Part shown: piece after piece, positions 44,978 through 53,289 of the stretch
Layout: each line of letters begins with the position of its first letter
Numbering within the stretch: position 1 is the first letter of the stretch
Assembly (NCBI GenBank): GCA_913058265.1
Contig: CAJXPQ010000009.1
Span: 105,176 to 169,175 of the forward strand
DNA: 64,000 nucleotides
From: an uncultured Oligoflexia bacterium
Lineage (GTDB): Bacteria; Bdellovibrionota; Bacteriovoracia; Bacteriovoracales; Bacteriovoracaceae
Reading direction: 5' to 3'
Program-made: the position numbers and the translations under genes
Notes under the pieces: generated by a model
Told to the model about the DNA's origin: nothing
Seen by the model: only the letters and a program-made list of their open reading frames with translations
Database searches by the model: none

Positions 44978-46284
44978 TACTCATAGCTGTAGTCGTTATA
45001 CTTACGAGCCTGTCAGGATTCTACCTTAGCGAGAACAAAACGACTTCAAAACAACCAAGTAATATCATTCTCATATCAATTGATACTCTATCTGGTATGC
45101 ATTTAAATAAAAATGGTTATCATCGCTCAACAACTCCAAACCTAGATCAGTTTATAAGTGAATCCATAATGTTTAACAAAGCCTTTAGTACTTCCTCATA
45201 TACCTTCCCAGGTCATATGGCGATGTTTACGGGCCAATCAATTGCAATGAACAATATGGTCGCTTTTAAATTAGAGGATAGGGCCGTCATTCTTCCTAAG
45301 AAGATCAAAACAATTACTGAGTATTTAAAAAAACAAGATTTTAAAACTGCTTGGTTTGCACCGACACAAGACTACCAACTAGATTTGACTCGAGGGTTTG
45401 AAAGAAGTTTTGATATATTAGAAACAACAGCAAAAGAAGATGGTTTTTTAAATAAGAGTCGAAAAGAGTGGATAGAAAAAAATAAGGATAGTAAAAAATT
45501 TATGTTTCTTCATTCATATCTAGTCCACGATCCATATATACCACCCAAGCCTTACTACAAAAAGTATGATCCAGACTATAAAGGTAGAATAATAGGTGAG
45601 ATGAGTGAGTTTGAAGAACTATACAACAAGCACAATAAGACAAATTCCTGGAATGGAAAGTTAAGAAAGAAACTCTACTTTGAGCGCGTTGATATAAATG
45701 ACTCTAGGGACTTAATTCATATGACAGCTCTTTATGATGAAGAAATTGAATTTCAGGATTATCTTCTAGGTCAATTTTTTGCTTACCTAAGAAGAGAGAG
45801 CTTATATGACAACTCTGTTATAATAGTTACCTCAGACCACGGCGAAGCTTTTGGACAGCACAATGAACTAAGACATAACACTCTCCATAACGAAGTCATT
45901 CAAGTCCCCCTTATTATTAAAATCCCAGGAATTAAACCTAAAGCTATTCAATCTCATGTCCAGCTTATTGATCTAGCTCCGACAATCCTTGACCTACTTT
46001 CCTTGAAGCCAAGACATGAATTCGAAGGAAAGAGCATGATGCCTCTCATTGATGGATCCGTAGAAAAGCTAAGAGATCACACAATCACAATTATAGACCC
46101 CTCAGATATGAAAGCCATTCACACAACTGATTACAAGTATATATTGCATACAAGTGGAAAGAGAGAGCTTTATAACCTCAAAGAAGACTGGAAAGAAAAA
46201 AATAATATCATTAAGGATAACGAAGATATTGCTCAAGATCTTCACACAGTACTTTTTAACTATATTACTAAGGTGAAAAAATGA
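44965..46284 (+). CDS. Sulfatase-superfamily protein with Thr in the nucleophile position
   Basis: 439 residues with an N-terminal signal/anchor helix (about 3-22). The fold is that of sulfatases and phosphotransferases: NIILISIDTLSG (metal Asp40), SYTFPGHMAMFTG, VTSDHGEAFGQHNE (Asp/His ligands) and VQLIDLAPTILDLL. In true sulfatases the second motif is C/S-x-P-x-R, with the Cys/Ser turned into formylglycine; here it is T-F-P-G-H (Thr80), so formylglycine chemistry is not possible. It more likely behaves like phosphoethanolamine/phosphoglycerol transferases or phosphodiesterases. The ATG lies in the previous gene. Confidence 0.82.
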   Translation: MQRLILIAVVVILTSLSGFYLSENKTTSKQPSNIILISIDTLSGMHLNKNGYHRSTTPNLDQFISESIMFNKAFSTSSYTFPGHMAMFTGQSIAMNNMVAFKLEDRAVILPKKIKTITEYLKKQDFKTAWFAPTQDYQLDLTRGFERSFDILETTAKEDGFLNKSRKEWIEKNKDSKKFMFLHSYLVHDPYIPPKPYYKKYDPDYKGRIIGEMSEFEELYNKHNKTNSWNGKLRKKLYFERVDINDSRDLIHMTALYDEEIEFQDYLLGQFFAYLRRESLYDNSVIIVTSDHGEAFGQHNELRHNTLHNEVIQVPLIIKIPGIKPKAIQSHVQLIDLAPTILDLLSLKPRHEFEGKSMMPLIDGSVEKLRDHTITIIDPSDMKAIHTTDYKYILHTSGKRELYNLKEDWKEKNNIIKDNEDIAQDLHTVLFNYITKVKK

Positions 46285-46496
46285 ACCTCTTTAGTATTCA
46301 CAATATCGGGCCACTGCTCATTATTGTATACCTAGTCATAGCATTTAGTAATTGGGATTATAAAACAGGCACAAGAGGACCAGATGGAAATATCTACCCA
46401 ATCTCATCGTTTTCAATGTACAACAGATCTCCTGATATAAAAATGAGACTGAAATTAAAAAGCATTCAAAATGAATTGAGAGATAACAATGAATAG
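46281..46496 (+). CDS. Small membrane protein preceding the HTTM-like gene
   Basis: 71 residues with one transmembrane helix (about 8-24, IGPLLIIVYLVIAFSNW) and a basic tail after a PDGNIYPISSFSMYNRSPD segment. It starts by ATGA overlap with the sulfatase-like gene and ends inside the next gene by 8 bases. The tight coupling on both sides suggests a subunit or partner of the following protein; unknown family. Confidence 0.6.
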   Translation: MNLFSIHNIGPLLIIVYLVIAFSNWDYKTGTRGPDGNIYPISSFSMYNRSPDIKMRLKLKSIQNELRDNNE

Positions 46497-47376
46497 ATTC
46501 ATTAATAAATTTTGGAGTCTCATTGAATTAGACTTTGAAGCCTTAGCAAAATCGAGCGAAGTAGATAAAGTCATACTGTACCTTCGATACTTTTACCTCA
46601 TAGTATTTGTTATTTCGATTCAAATTTTCAATGATATTCGTCCAGCAGTAATGCAACCCCCTCAAGACTTATTATATGTTTGGCCTATTCAATGGATTCC
46701 AAACACTATGTTCAAATACTTAGGTCCATTTTTTGGAATAACGGGAATACTATCTTCAATACTTTGTTTTTTTTATATCCACAAGAAAATATTCAAGGTC
46801 ACTTCTTTCATATCTCTTTTTATGTTTTGGGCAATAGTCTTTGCATTTAACAACTATATTTTTCATAGTATGCATATTATGATTATAAGCTTATTTTTAC
46901 TTTGCTTACTGCCATCTGATTTAAAGAAAAGTAAAATTCTTGAAAAAAATGTCGAAATAATCAAAGGTATATGGCTGGTTACTTTCTTTATCCTCCTAAC
47001 CTATACATGTGCTGGGATCTCAAAATTTATTGGATCTTTCTATGATCTTTATGAAGGAGGGATATCTATGTATAATATCGACCACCTTAACACCATCCTT
47101 GCTCAGTACTGGGAACAAAAAACAAGTGGCCAAATTTTCAGTCACTTTATTATATCGAATAATTTTTTTAGCTTTCTTTCATTTCTATTTGTATTAATGG
47201 TTGAGCTTTTTGCCATTTTGGCCGCGTTTAGAACAAAATATTTGCAATTAATGGGCCTACTCCTAATTGTATTTCATTTCTTTGCTGGTTCTATTTTAGG
47301 AGACGAATTTCCTACAGCGATAACGATGATTGCTTACTGGCTTATTGCCAATCCTCTGGCAAGTTTAAGAAAGTAA
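46489..47376 (+). CDS. HTTM-like polytopic membrane protein
   Basis: 295 residues with six to seven transmembrane segments. The pattern LTYTCAGISKFIGSFYDLYEGG, with Gly and Lys after a hydrophobic helix, and NYIFHSMHIMIISLFLLCLL are typical of the HTTM family (related to the membrane domain of vitamin K-dependent gamma-carboxylase), although I cannot confirm the carboxylase residues. No lumenal extra domain follows, so it is an HTTM domain alone. It is the last gene of the operon with the sulfatase-like protein and overlaps the convergent gene by 12 bases. Confidence 0.5.
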   Translation: MNRFINKFWSLIELDFEALAKSSEVDKVILYLRYFYLIVFVISIQIFNDIRPAVMQPPQDLLYVWPIQWIPNTMFKYLGPFFGITGILSSILCFFYIHKKIFKVTSFISLFMFWAIVFAFNNYIFHSMHIMIISLFLLCLLPSDLKKSKILEKNVEIIKGIWLVTFFILLTYTCAGISKFIGSFYDLYEGGISMYNIDHLNTILAQYWEQKTSGQIFSHFIISNNFFSFLSFLFVLMVELFAILAAFRTKYLQLMGLLLIVFHFFAGSILGDEFPTAITMIAYWLIANPLASLRK

Positions 47377-48663
47377 GATTTTTAAATTTGCAATCCAATA
47401 TGATATTCTAAAATAATAGCTAGTAAATGCTTTACTCTGAAAAGATTGAAGCTTATGGGCAGAAAAAACTTTATGTTTATAAACTAAATTATAGTTATTA
47501 TAGTATTCAAAGTCTTTCACAACAATATCACTCTTTAAATCATCGTACAGCTTGGTTCCAGGTAAGGGAGTGCAAATTGTAAAGTTAGAGAAGGCAGTGT
47601 TTAGTTTTTGTGAGTATTTTATAGTTTTTAATATCGATGCTTCTGTATCATCAGGTAACCCCAAAACATAGAAAGCTGAAACCTTTACCTTCTTCTCCAT
47701 TAAAAAATTAACTATTCTTTCTTGATGTTCTATACTGGGAGGGACGCGCTCTAAATATTTCAACTGAACATGATCATAACTCTCAACCCCAACCTTGAGT
47801 AGACAAAAGCCTGACTTAATCATCAGGAGAATCAACTCTTCATCTAATAAATCAAAACGTGTTTCACATCCCCACTCTACATCCATTCCCTCTTTAATGA
47901 TTTCTTCACAGAGTTGCTTCACCCATTTACGATTTAATCCAAAAACAGGATCTCGAAATAGAAATGAATTCACTCCGTACTTTATTTGATTATGTTTTAT
48001 TTCTGATATGACATTCGCGGTTGACCTAGCTAGATACTTCTGATTGTTTGCAATATATGGACAGTAGACGCATTTATATGGACAACTCCTACTCCCTTGA
48101 ATCATTAGAGTGGGACCCCGCTTGAATAAAGGATATTGTTTGAAGGCAAGATAGTCATAAAGAGACCAATCAGGAAATGGTAAATCATCTAGATTATCTA
48201 GTCGACCAATCTCCACAATACCAGTTTCGATATCGTTTAAACTATCATATAACTTAAATAGGTTTTCAATATCTCCCACCAATACAATATCAGCAACCTC
48301 AAGAAAAAGGTTTGGGAATGCATTGACTAAGGGACCAAACAGAATAACTTTGACACTCTGCTTAGACTTAACAAGCTTTAGAAGCTCCCGCTCTCGATTA
48401 TAATTTATCAATGAGGGTTTATGAAAAACAATATCTGCCTTGAAGTCTATGGAATTATTAATATATTCAACTTGGTGGTTTTTTTCTTTCAATATTGATG
48501 AGAGATATGCGTAAGACAGTACAGGTAAGTACTCGAGTCTTGCCCTAAGATACTTTAGAGTTCTAGCACCTAAATTTTGTCCTGGATTAAACGAAGTTCC
48601 GTAGCCTCCATTAAAGTCCTTTTGTTCCCCAGGCCTTATACACTCTAGAATAGTTATATTCAT
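47365..48663 (-). CDS. B12-binding-type radical-SAM protein
   Basis: 432 residues. An N-terminal Rossmann-like region (about 40-135, LPVLSYAYLSSILKEKN then KVILFGPLVNAFPNLF) fits a cobalamin-binding domain, though the B12 DxHxxG motif is not obvious. CPYKCVYC (Cys194, 198, 201) binds the SAM 4Fe-4S, with GVNSFLFRDPVFG and WGCETRFDLLDEELI following. Such enzymes methylate unactivated carbons or rearrange lipids, antibiotics or sugars. AAGGA precedes the ATG. It is the third radical-SAM gene in 12 kb; the target is unknown. Confidence 0.85.
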   Translation of the reverse strand: MNITILECIRPGEQKDFNGGYGTSFNPGQNLGARTLKYLRARLEYLPVLSYAYLSSILKEKNHQVEYINNSIDFKADIVFHKPSLINYNRERELLKLVKSKQSVKVILFGPLVNAFPNLFLEVADIVLVGDIENLFKLYDSLNDIETGIVEIGRLDNLDDLPFPDWSLYDYLAFKQYPLFKRGPTLMIQGSRSCPYKCVYCPYIANNQKYLARSTANVISEIKHNQIKYGVNSFLFRDPVFGLNRKWVKQLCEEIIKEGMDVEWGCETRFDLLDEELILLMIKSGFCLLKVGVESYDHVQLKYLERVPPSIEHQERIVNFLMEKKVKVSAFYVLGLPDDTEASILKTIKYSQKLNTAFSNFTICTPLPGTKLYDDLKSDIVVKDFEYYNNYNLVYKHKVFSAHKLQSFQSKAFTSYYFRISYWIANLKILLS

Positions 48664-48769
48664 ATCAAATCCTTAAAATTAGATTATCATATTTAGAAAC
48701 TAAAGAGTATTATTATAGATATGTATGTTTTAGAAACTATGCTCAGTAGAAGCAAAAGTAAGAACTAGT

Positions 48770-50122
48770 ATGAGTAAAAAATCATTCATTTTTACTTTTT
48801 CCATTTTTGTTTTTGTTTTTATTAACTCTACTGGCCCTTACTTTAATATTAGTGGAAATCTTAGAGCTCGTTTTGCTTTAACTAAGTCTATCGTTGATGA
48901 TCAAGTCATCGATATTACAAAACATAAGAACTATATTGGGTACGATCAAGCAACCGTCAAGGACAAAGTTTACTGTACCCACAATCCTGGTTTTTCAGTA
49001 CTTATGGCATTGCCCTATTTATTAATCACGAAACCGATTAGTTTAATATCAAACTCACCTGTAACTAAAGAGAATTTCATTAAAGAAGCCTGGTTAACAA
49101 AAACTTTAACGATGGCAATTTTAGTCTCATTATCACTTTTACCATTTTTCTTAATATTAAGGTCATATTTTGGAAATAGTTCATTCTTTGCTCCATTATA
49201 TCTCTTCACACCAACTCTTTTATTTCCTTATCTTACCAGTCCTTTTGCAGACCTTGCATCAGCATTACTTCAATTTCCATTAATTTATTTAATCTTTGAA
49301 AAGAAAAGTGAGCTTAAGAACAAGCATTACTATTTAATCTTTTTTATCATATTCATACTTTCACTTGTGAAGCCGACTAACTCAATTTTAGCGATTAGCT
49401 TTCTTGTATATGTCATTCTAAACAAGAATTTAATCGCAGCGAAAATTATTGTATTCAGTCTTGTGACTTTTGCAATAGCTCAGTCATTTTATAATTACAG
49501 CTTTGACGGGAATCCATTTACCTTTATAGTTCAGTACTTTAATCCTATGGGCCAGATTCAATCTCCCGTATATGATCCATTCTCTGAAGTTATGCAAATA
49601 TTCAATCTTAAAAAGATCTTTTACTTATTCTTTGACCCGTATGATGGCCTTATAACGTATAACTGCATTCTTCTATTAGTTCTATATAAGCTTAAAACTA
49701 TGAATACGAAACAACTTTGTGCTCTTGTTTCACCAGTTCTTTTGCTCATCTTCTTCTTCTTTTTTAGAAACTGGAATCTCGGTGCAGATTTTGGATGGAG
49801 AAACGGATTGCCACTAATTCCATTACTACTATATATAGTTATAACAAAGTGGGATAATAATATATACGTTTTTAAATTTTTCAGAATATTTGGTTTTATT
49901 ATCACTTTTATATATTCAATTCCCTTCTTGTACTCTGTAGTTATTAATTATAAGGCAATAGATAGTCATCAAATCTTAAGTTTTTATTTTATTGAGATGG
50001 CGAAAGCTCCTCAGTCAATACTAAGTAATACAAATTTTGAATTCCATGGATTCATATTAATACTACTTAGTTTTTTATTTATTTTTTATTCATACAAAAG
50101 GTTCCATTCAGATGAAGTTTAA
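48770..50122 (+). CDS. GT39-like polytopic glycosyltransferase or related membrane protein
   Basis: 450 residues with about ten transmembrane helices. After the first helix comes NLRARFALTKSIVDDQ and YCTHNPGFSVLMALPYLLI, resembling the GT-C glycosyltransferase pattern (DUF2029/ArnT-like), but the catalytic Asp pair is less clear than in the 40.2-kb gene. Its last codons overlap the downstream SGNH-like gene by 11 bases. A lipid-linked sugar transfer on the outer face of the inner membrane is the likely role, as inference. Confidence 0.65.
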   Translation: MSKKSFIFTFSIFVFVFINSTGPYFNISGNLRARFALTKSIVDDQVIDITKHKNYIGYDQATVKDKVYCTHNPGFSVLMALPYLLITKPISLISNSPVTKENFIKEAWLTKTLTMAILVSLSLLPFFLILRSYFGNSSFFAPLYLFTPTLLFPYLTSPFADLASALLQFPLIYLIFEKKSELKNKHYYLIFFIIFILSLVKPTNSILAISFLVYVILNKNLIAAKIIVFSLVTFAIAQSFYNYSFDGNPFTFIVQYFNPMGQIQSPVYDPFSEVMQIFNLKKIFYLFFDPYDGLITYNCILLLVLYKLKTMNTKQLCALVSPVLLLIFFFFFRNWNLGADFGWRNGLPLIPLLLYIVITKWDNNIYVFKFFRIFGFIITFIYSIPFLYSVVINYKAIDSHQILSFYFIEMAKAPQSILSNTNFEFHGFILILLSFLFIFYSYKRFHSDEV

Positions 50123-51149
50123 GAAAAAAGTTCTATTTGTTTTTATGAATATATTTTTTATTCTTTTTGCACTTGAAGTCATTGCCGTTATATCGTTCAA
50201 AATATCTAAAAGAAAGAGTAACCCTGTTAAATATCACTTTTATAAAAATCAACCCGATCAGACATTAGGGTGGAAGCCTAAGCCTAATAATACTCAAATT
50301 CTATGGAATACAAATGTCTCGACAAATTCTTTTGGTTTTAGGAATAACTCTTTAAATCCAGATTTCAACTCTAGTAGACAATCTATCTTAGCAATCGGTG
50401 ATTCATTTACATTTGGTGCAGAGGTGCCCAATGAGCATACATGGCCATCTTTCCTGAGTAGAAAAATCAAATCCCAGGTGATAAATGCAGGTGTAAACGG
50501 ATACGGGCTTGATCAAATGTATATACATTTAAAGCAAATCCTAAAGGATTCAAGCCTCAATATTAAAGAAGTTATAATCGTATTTATTAAAGAAGATATA
50601 CATAGGACTGCTCAAAAAGTTAGAGATGGAAGCTCAAAACCCTACTTTCATATAAATGAAGGAGAGCTTAAATTAGTACCCATTCAAGAAGATCATACCA
50701 ACCAAACGGTTGATTACTTTAAAAGCTTAGTAATGAAATCTACATTTGTATCTGCTTTTTGTGAGAGATTTTTCAATTATTTATTTTACTCACAAACTAC
50801 GACTTATATTGAACATCTACCTTATAACTCCTACGCAATCTCACTAAGAATTTTTCATAATTTAAAAAAAATCGCTAATGACACAAAACTAAAGATAAGA
50901 ATCCTTCCACTAAATGAACACTACGATCAGTATGATCAAGAGTATATTCACTTTATCAAAGAACTTAAAGAGCTAAATTCCTCTTACTTTAATATTATCC
51001 CTGAGCTTAATATTATGAGAGAACTTGGCTATAAAGATGAGATAAAGAGTTTAGAAAACGTAGGGCATCTATGGCACGGGCATTTGAATTTCAGAGGTAA
51101 TGAGTATCTTGCAGAGACTATCTATAGGTATATTGAATATAGAAATTAA
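50112..51149 (+). CDS. Membrane-anchored SGNH-like protein
   Basis: 345 residues with an N-terminal membrane helix (about 5-25) and an SGNH-type domain: LAIGDSFTFGAEV (Ser), NAGVNGYGLDQMY (Gly block) and LWHGHLNFRGNEYLAE at the end. The His is present, but where the catalytic Asp is expected (D-x-x-H or D-x-H) Trp and His are found, so activity is uncertain. The length equals that of the 41.4-kb SGNH protein. It starts inside the previous gene, and its stop overlaps the DUF952 gene stop by 4 bases (TTAA). Confidence 0.75.
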   Translation: MKFKKKVLFVFMNIFFILFALEVIAVISFKISKRKSNPVKYHFYKNQPDQTLGWKPKPNNTQILWNTNVSTNSFGFRNNSLNPDFNSSRQSILAIGDSFTFGAEVPNEHTWPSFLSRKIKSQVINAGVNGYGLDQMYIHLKQILKDSSLNIKEVIIVFIKEDIHRTAQKVRDGSSKPYFHINEGELKLVPIQEDHTNQTVDYFKSLVMKSTFVSAFCERFFNYLFYSQTTTYIEHLPYNSYAISLRIFHNLKKIANDTKLKIRILPLNEHYDQYDQEYIHFIKELKELNSSYFNIIPELNIMRELGYKDEIKSLENVGHLWHGHLNFRGNEYLAETIYRYIEYRN

Positions 51150-51457
51150 TCAATCTTTTCAGTCCCTGAAACTTCATCTAAATGTAGAGGGCGCCCATAG
51201 AGGTGTGGAAAAAGATCATTATTACTCGCCTTCTCCCACTTTAATAAATCCATTATTTCTTTACTTTGAAATTCAATGATAAATACGGGCCTAGTATCAG
51301 CATAGTACTTATTTAAAACTCTTTCAGTTTGAACTGCTGTAGAAAGGTGAATATAGCCATCTTGAATGTCTACGGGTGATCCAATAAACTCTCCGCTCTC
51401 TTGAAATGCATCCCACTGATCTGTCGTTAAAATTTTAAAGACTTTATCCACTTCCAT
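51146..51457 (-). CDS. DUF952-family protein
   Basis: 103 residues from the ATG at 51457, which has AAGG 11 bases ahead. Motifs typical of DUF952 are VFKILTTDQWDAFQESG, GYIHLSTAVQTERVL, and FPHLYGRPLHLDEV. Members are small soluble proteins of unknown function. An upstream frame extension is spurious because it crosses the tRNA gene. The terminator of that tRNA lies just upstream, so transcription of this gene would need read-through or a promoter in the 22-base gap. Confidence 0.88.
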   Translation of the reverse strand: MEVDKVFKILTTDQWDAFQESGEFIGSPVDIQDGYIHLSTAVQTERVLNKYYADTRPVFIIEFQSKEIMDLLKWEKASNNDLFPHLYGRPLHLDEVSGTEKID

Positions 51458-51479
51458 ATTTACTTGCCTTCTTATTAGA

Positions 51480-51510
51480 GAAAAAAAAAGGATCCCCGTA
51501 GAGATCCTTA
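51480..51510 (-). terminator. Rho-independent terminator of the initiator tRNA transcript
   Basis: A 7-bp stem AAGGATC/GATCCTT with an 8-base loop, followed on the minus strand by nine T. It ends 23 bases upstream of the DUF952 start. Confidence 0.9.
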
Positions 51511-51534
51511 TATATTTTAATATACTTAAAAAAA

Positions 51535-51610
<76 letters not shown>

Positions 51611-51624
51611 GTAAGTAATGATTA

Positions 51625-51653
51625 TTTATAGAATACTGAAGTCATGATGTCTA
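51625..51653 (-). promoter_or_regulatory. Sigma-70-type promoter of the initiator tRNA gene
   Basis: On the minus strand, -35 TAGACA (51648-51653) and -10 TATAAA (51625-51630) with exactly 17 bases between, each one mismatch from consensus. The expected transcript starts within about 10 bases of the tRNA 5' end. Confidence 0.75.
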
Positions 51654-51761
51654 GCTTTTTCTAGAACTATATTGACCGCTAAATAAAAAGTCTTTTTATC
51701 AGCCATAAATAGCTAAATTTTCATCAATATTCGTCGAAAAGAATTAAGAAGGGGTTAATAA

Positions 51762-52073
51762 ATGGAGAATAACTTGATGGATACAACAAACAAAATGACA
51801 ATTGACATGAATACTGATGATCTTAGTGAACAGCAAAAAAGACTACTCAAAAGTATTAATATGATGCTTGTACACACAATGACTACAGATGAAGAAGATG
51901 AATACTTTGATGGCAGTTCTGAGTTATTAAGGCTTGTTGCATCAGCAATTAAAAAAGCTAATTTTTCCAATAAAGAGACAGAAATTGCTTATGACCAGCA
52001 AGCTCTTGAATACTGTGTCGATATACTAAGCGACCAAGTCTATGGTGACGACCTTGTGAAGTATGATAATTAG
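51762..52073 (+). CDS. Small acidic protein of unknown function
   Basis: 103 residues, no signal peptide, acidic and helical (DLSEQQKRLLKSINMMLVH, SELLRLVASAIKKANF). A GAAGGGG ribosome-binding site lies seven bases before the ATG; a second Met at codon 6 is an alternative start. It stands alone between the tRNA promoter region and a bidirectional terminator. A rough TTGACC...TTTATC promoter lies at 51672-51700. No family recognised. Confidence 0.7.
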   Translation: MENNLMDTTNKMTIDMNTDDLSEQQKRLLKSINMMLVHTMTTDEEDEYFDGSSELLRLVASAIKKANFSNKETEIAYDQQALEYCVDILSDQVYGDDLVKYDN

Positions 52074-52097
52074 ATAGTTCGTTATATTTATAGAAAT

Positions 52098-52125
52098 AAA
52101 AAAGGGACCCTAGAGTCCCTTTTTT
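52098..52125. terminator. Bidirectional rho-independent terminator
   Basis: An 8-bp stem AAAGGGAC/GTCCCTTT with a 6-base loop, flanked by A on the left and T on the right. It serves both the small plus-strand gene and the convergent rluB gene. Confidence 0.9.
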
Positions 52126-53145
52126 TTATTTTTGAATTCTTGTTTTCGCGCTTGGAGTGGCTTTCTGGTAACTCAATCTTACATTCGTTCCATCTTGTTC
52201 ATCATCCCTCTTCAATTCAGAGCGAAGAATCCTAGCTTCTTTTTGTTGCTTCAAAGTATCGTAGTACTCATCTTTTCTATAGCGAGTAAAAGCAACAGAG
52301 TCTGCCGCCTTAGCATTCTTTTGAGTTTTACTTATCTTACGAACATCTAGTGACTTCTTCAAAGAGTTATACTCTTCAGCATCAGCTCGTCTGGAACCAT
52401 CTTTATTGATACCAACTAATTTATAGAGGTCTGGTTTACTAATATACTCCCATTTACCGGGTTGAACTTTATCAATGCTAAGGTTACCAATGGCAACTCG
52501 CTTAAGCTTATCAATTGTAATCCCACAAGTTTCACAGATTCTTCTAATCTCTCTATTTTTTCCTTCTGATAGTCTGAACTCTAGCCATGTTTTATTTGGA
52601 AGCTTTTCAACAACTCTTACAGAGAGAGGCTTTAACTTTTCACCTTGATCCGTTACACCAGTTCGAAGTCTCTTTAGAAGAGCATCGTTCATTTTTCCGA
52701 AGACTTTTACTTCATATGTTTTTACTACTTCATAACTTGGATGCATTATCTTATTCGCGAAATCACCATCATTTGTAAAAATTAGAAGTCCTTCAGATAA
52801 ATAATCAAGTCTTCCAACAGGATAAACCCGAGTACTAATAGGGATAAGGTCCATGACCGTCTTTCTTCCCTCTGGATCAGAAACTGTAGTCATACAACTT
52901 CTAGGCTTATTCATAACAAGATATAAATGATCGACAGTTAAAACATCAATAACATCGCCATTAACTGAAACTACATCTGTTTGAGGTTCAACTTTAGTAC
53001 CAAGCTCAGTCACTTTAACACCGTTAATTTTAACTCGACCTTGTATAATAAGGTTTTCTGCCTTTCTTCTGGAAGTAACTCCACAATCTGCAATGTACTT
53101 TTGGAGGCGTATTAGACTTGATTCTTTCTTATGATTCTTTGACAT
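52126..53145 (-). CDS. rluB: 23S rRNA pseudouridine synthase (RluB/RsuA family)
   Basis: 339 residues. An S4 RNA-binding domain (RLQKYIADCGVTSRRKAENL, residues about 10-65) is followed by a RsuA/RluB-type pseudouridine synthase domain with RVYPVGRLDYLSEGLLIFTN, whose Asp is the catalytic residue, and GKNREIRRICE. The last 90 residues are a charged extension beyond the core. The start at 53145 is the second of two adjacent ATGs, five bases after AAGGAG. Whether the target is U2605 (RluB) or another site cannot be told. It lies downstream of scpAB, a common neighbour, but is separated here by an opposite-strand gene. Confidence 0.92.
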   Translation of the reverse strand: MSKNHKKESSLIRLQKYIADCGVTSRRKAENLIIQGRVKINGVKVTELGTKVEPQTDVVSVNGDVIDVLTVDHLYLVMNKPRSCMTTVSDPEGRKTVMDLIPISTRVYPVGRLDYLSEGLLIFTNDGDFANKIMHPSYEVVKTYEVKVFGKMNDALLKRLRTGVTDQGEKLKPLSVRVVEKLPNKTWLEFRLSEGKNREIRRICETCGITIDKLKRVAIGNLSIDKVQPGKWEYISKPDLYKLVGINKDGSRRADAEEYNSLKKSLDVRKISKTQKNAKAADSVAFTRYRKDEYYDTLKQQKEARILRSELKRDDEQDGTNVRLSYQKATPSAKTRIQK

Positions 53146-53289
53146 CATTTCTCCTTTCGACCTCACGGCCGTAAATTATTGAATTTGAGAAGTTTTATAT
53201 CAGTTTGTGCGTTCTGTCTAAAATTTTATCATAGGGTGTAAACTTTTCAAAAAAAGCCTTTAAAATCGGAACCTTAGATACAATATCGT

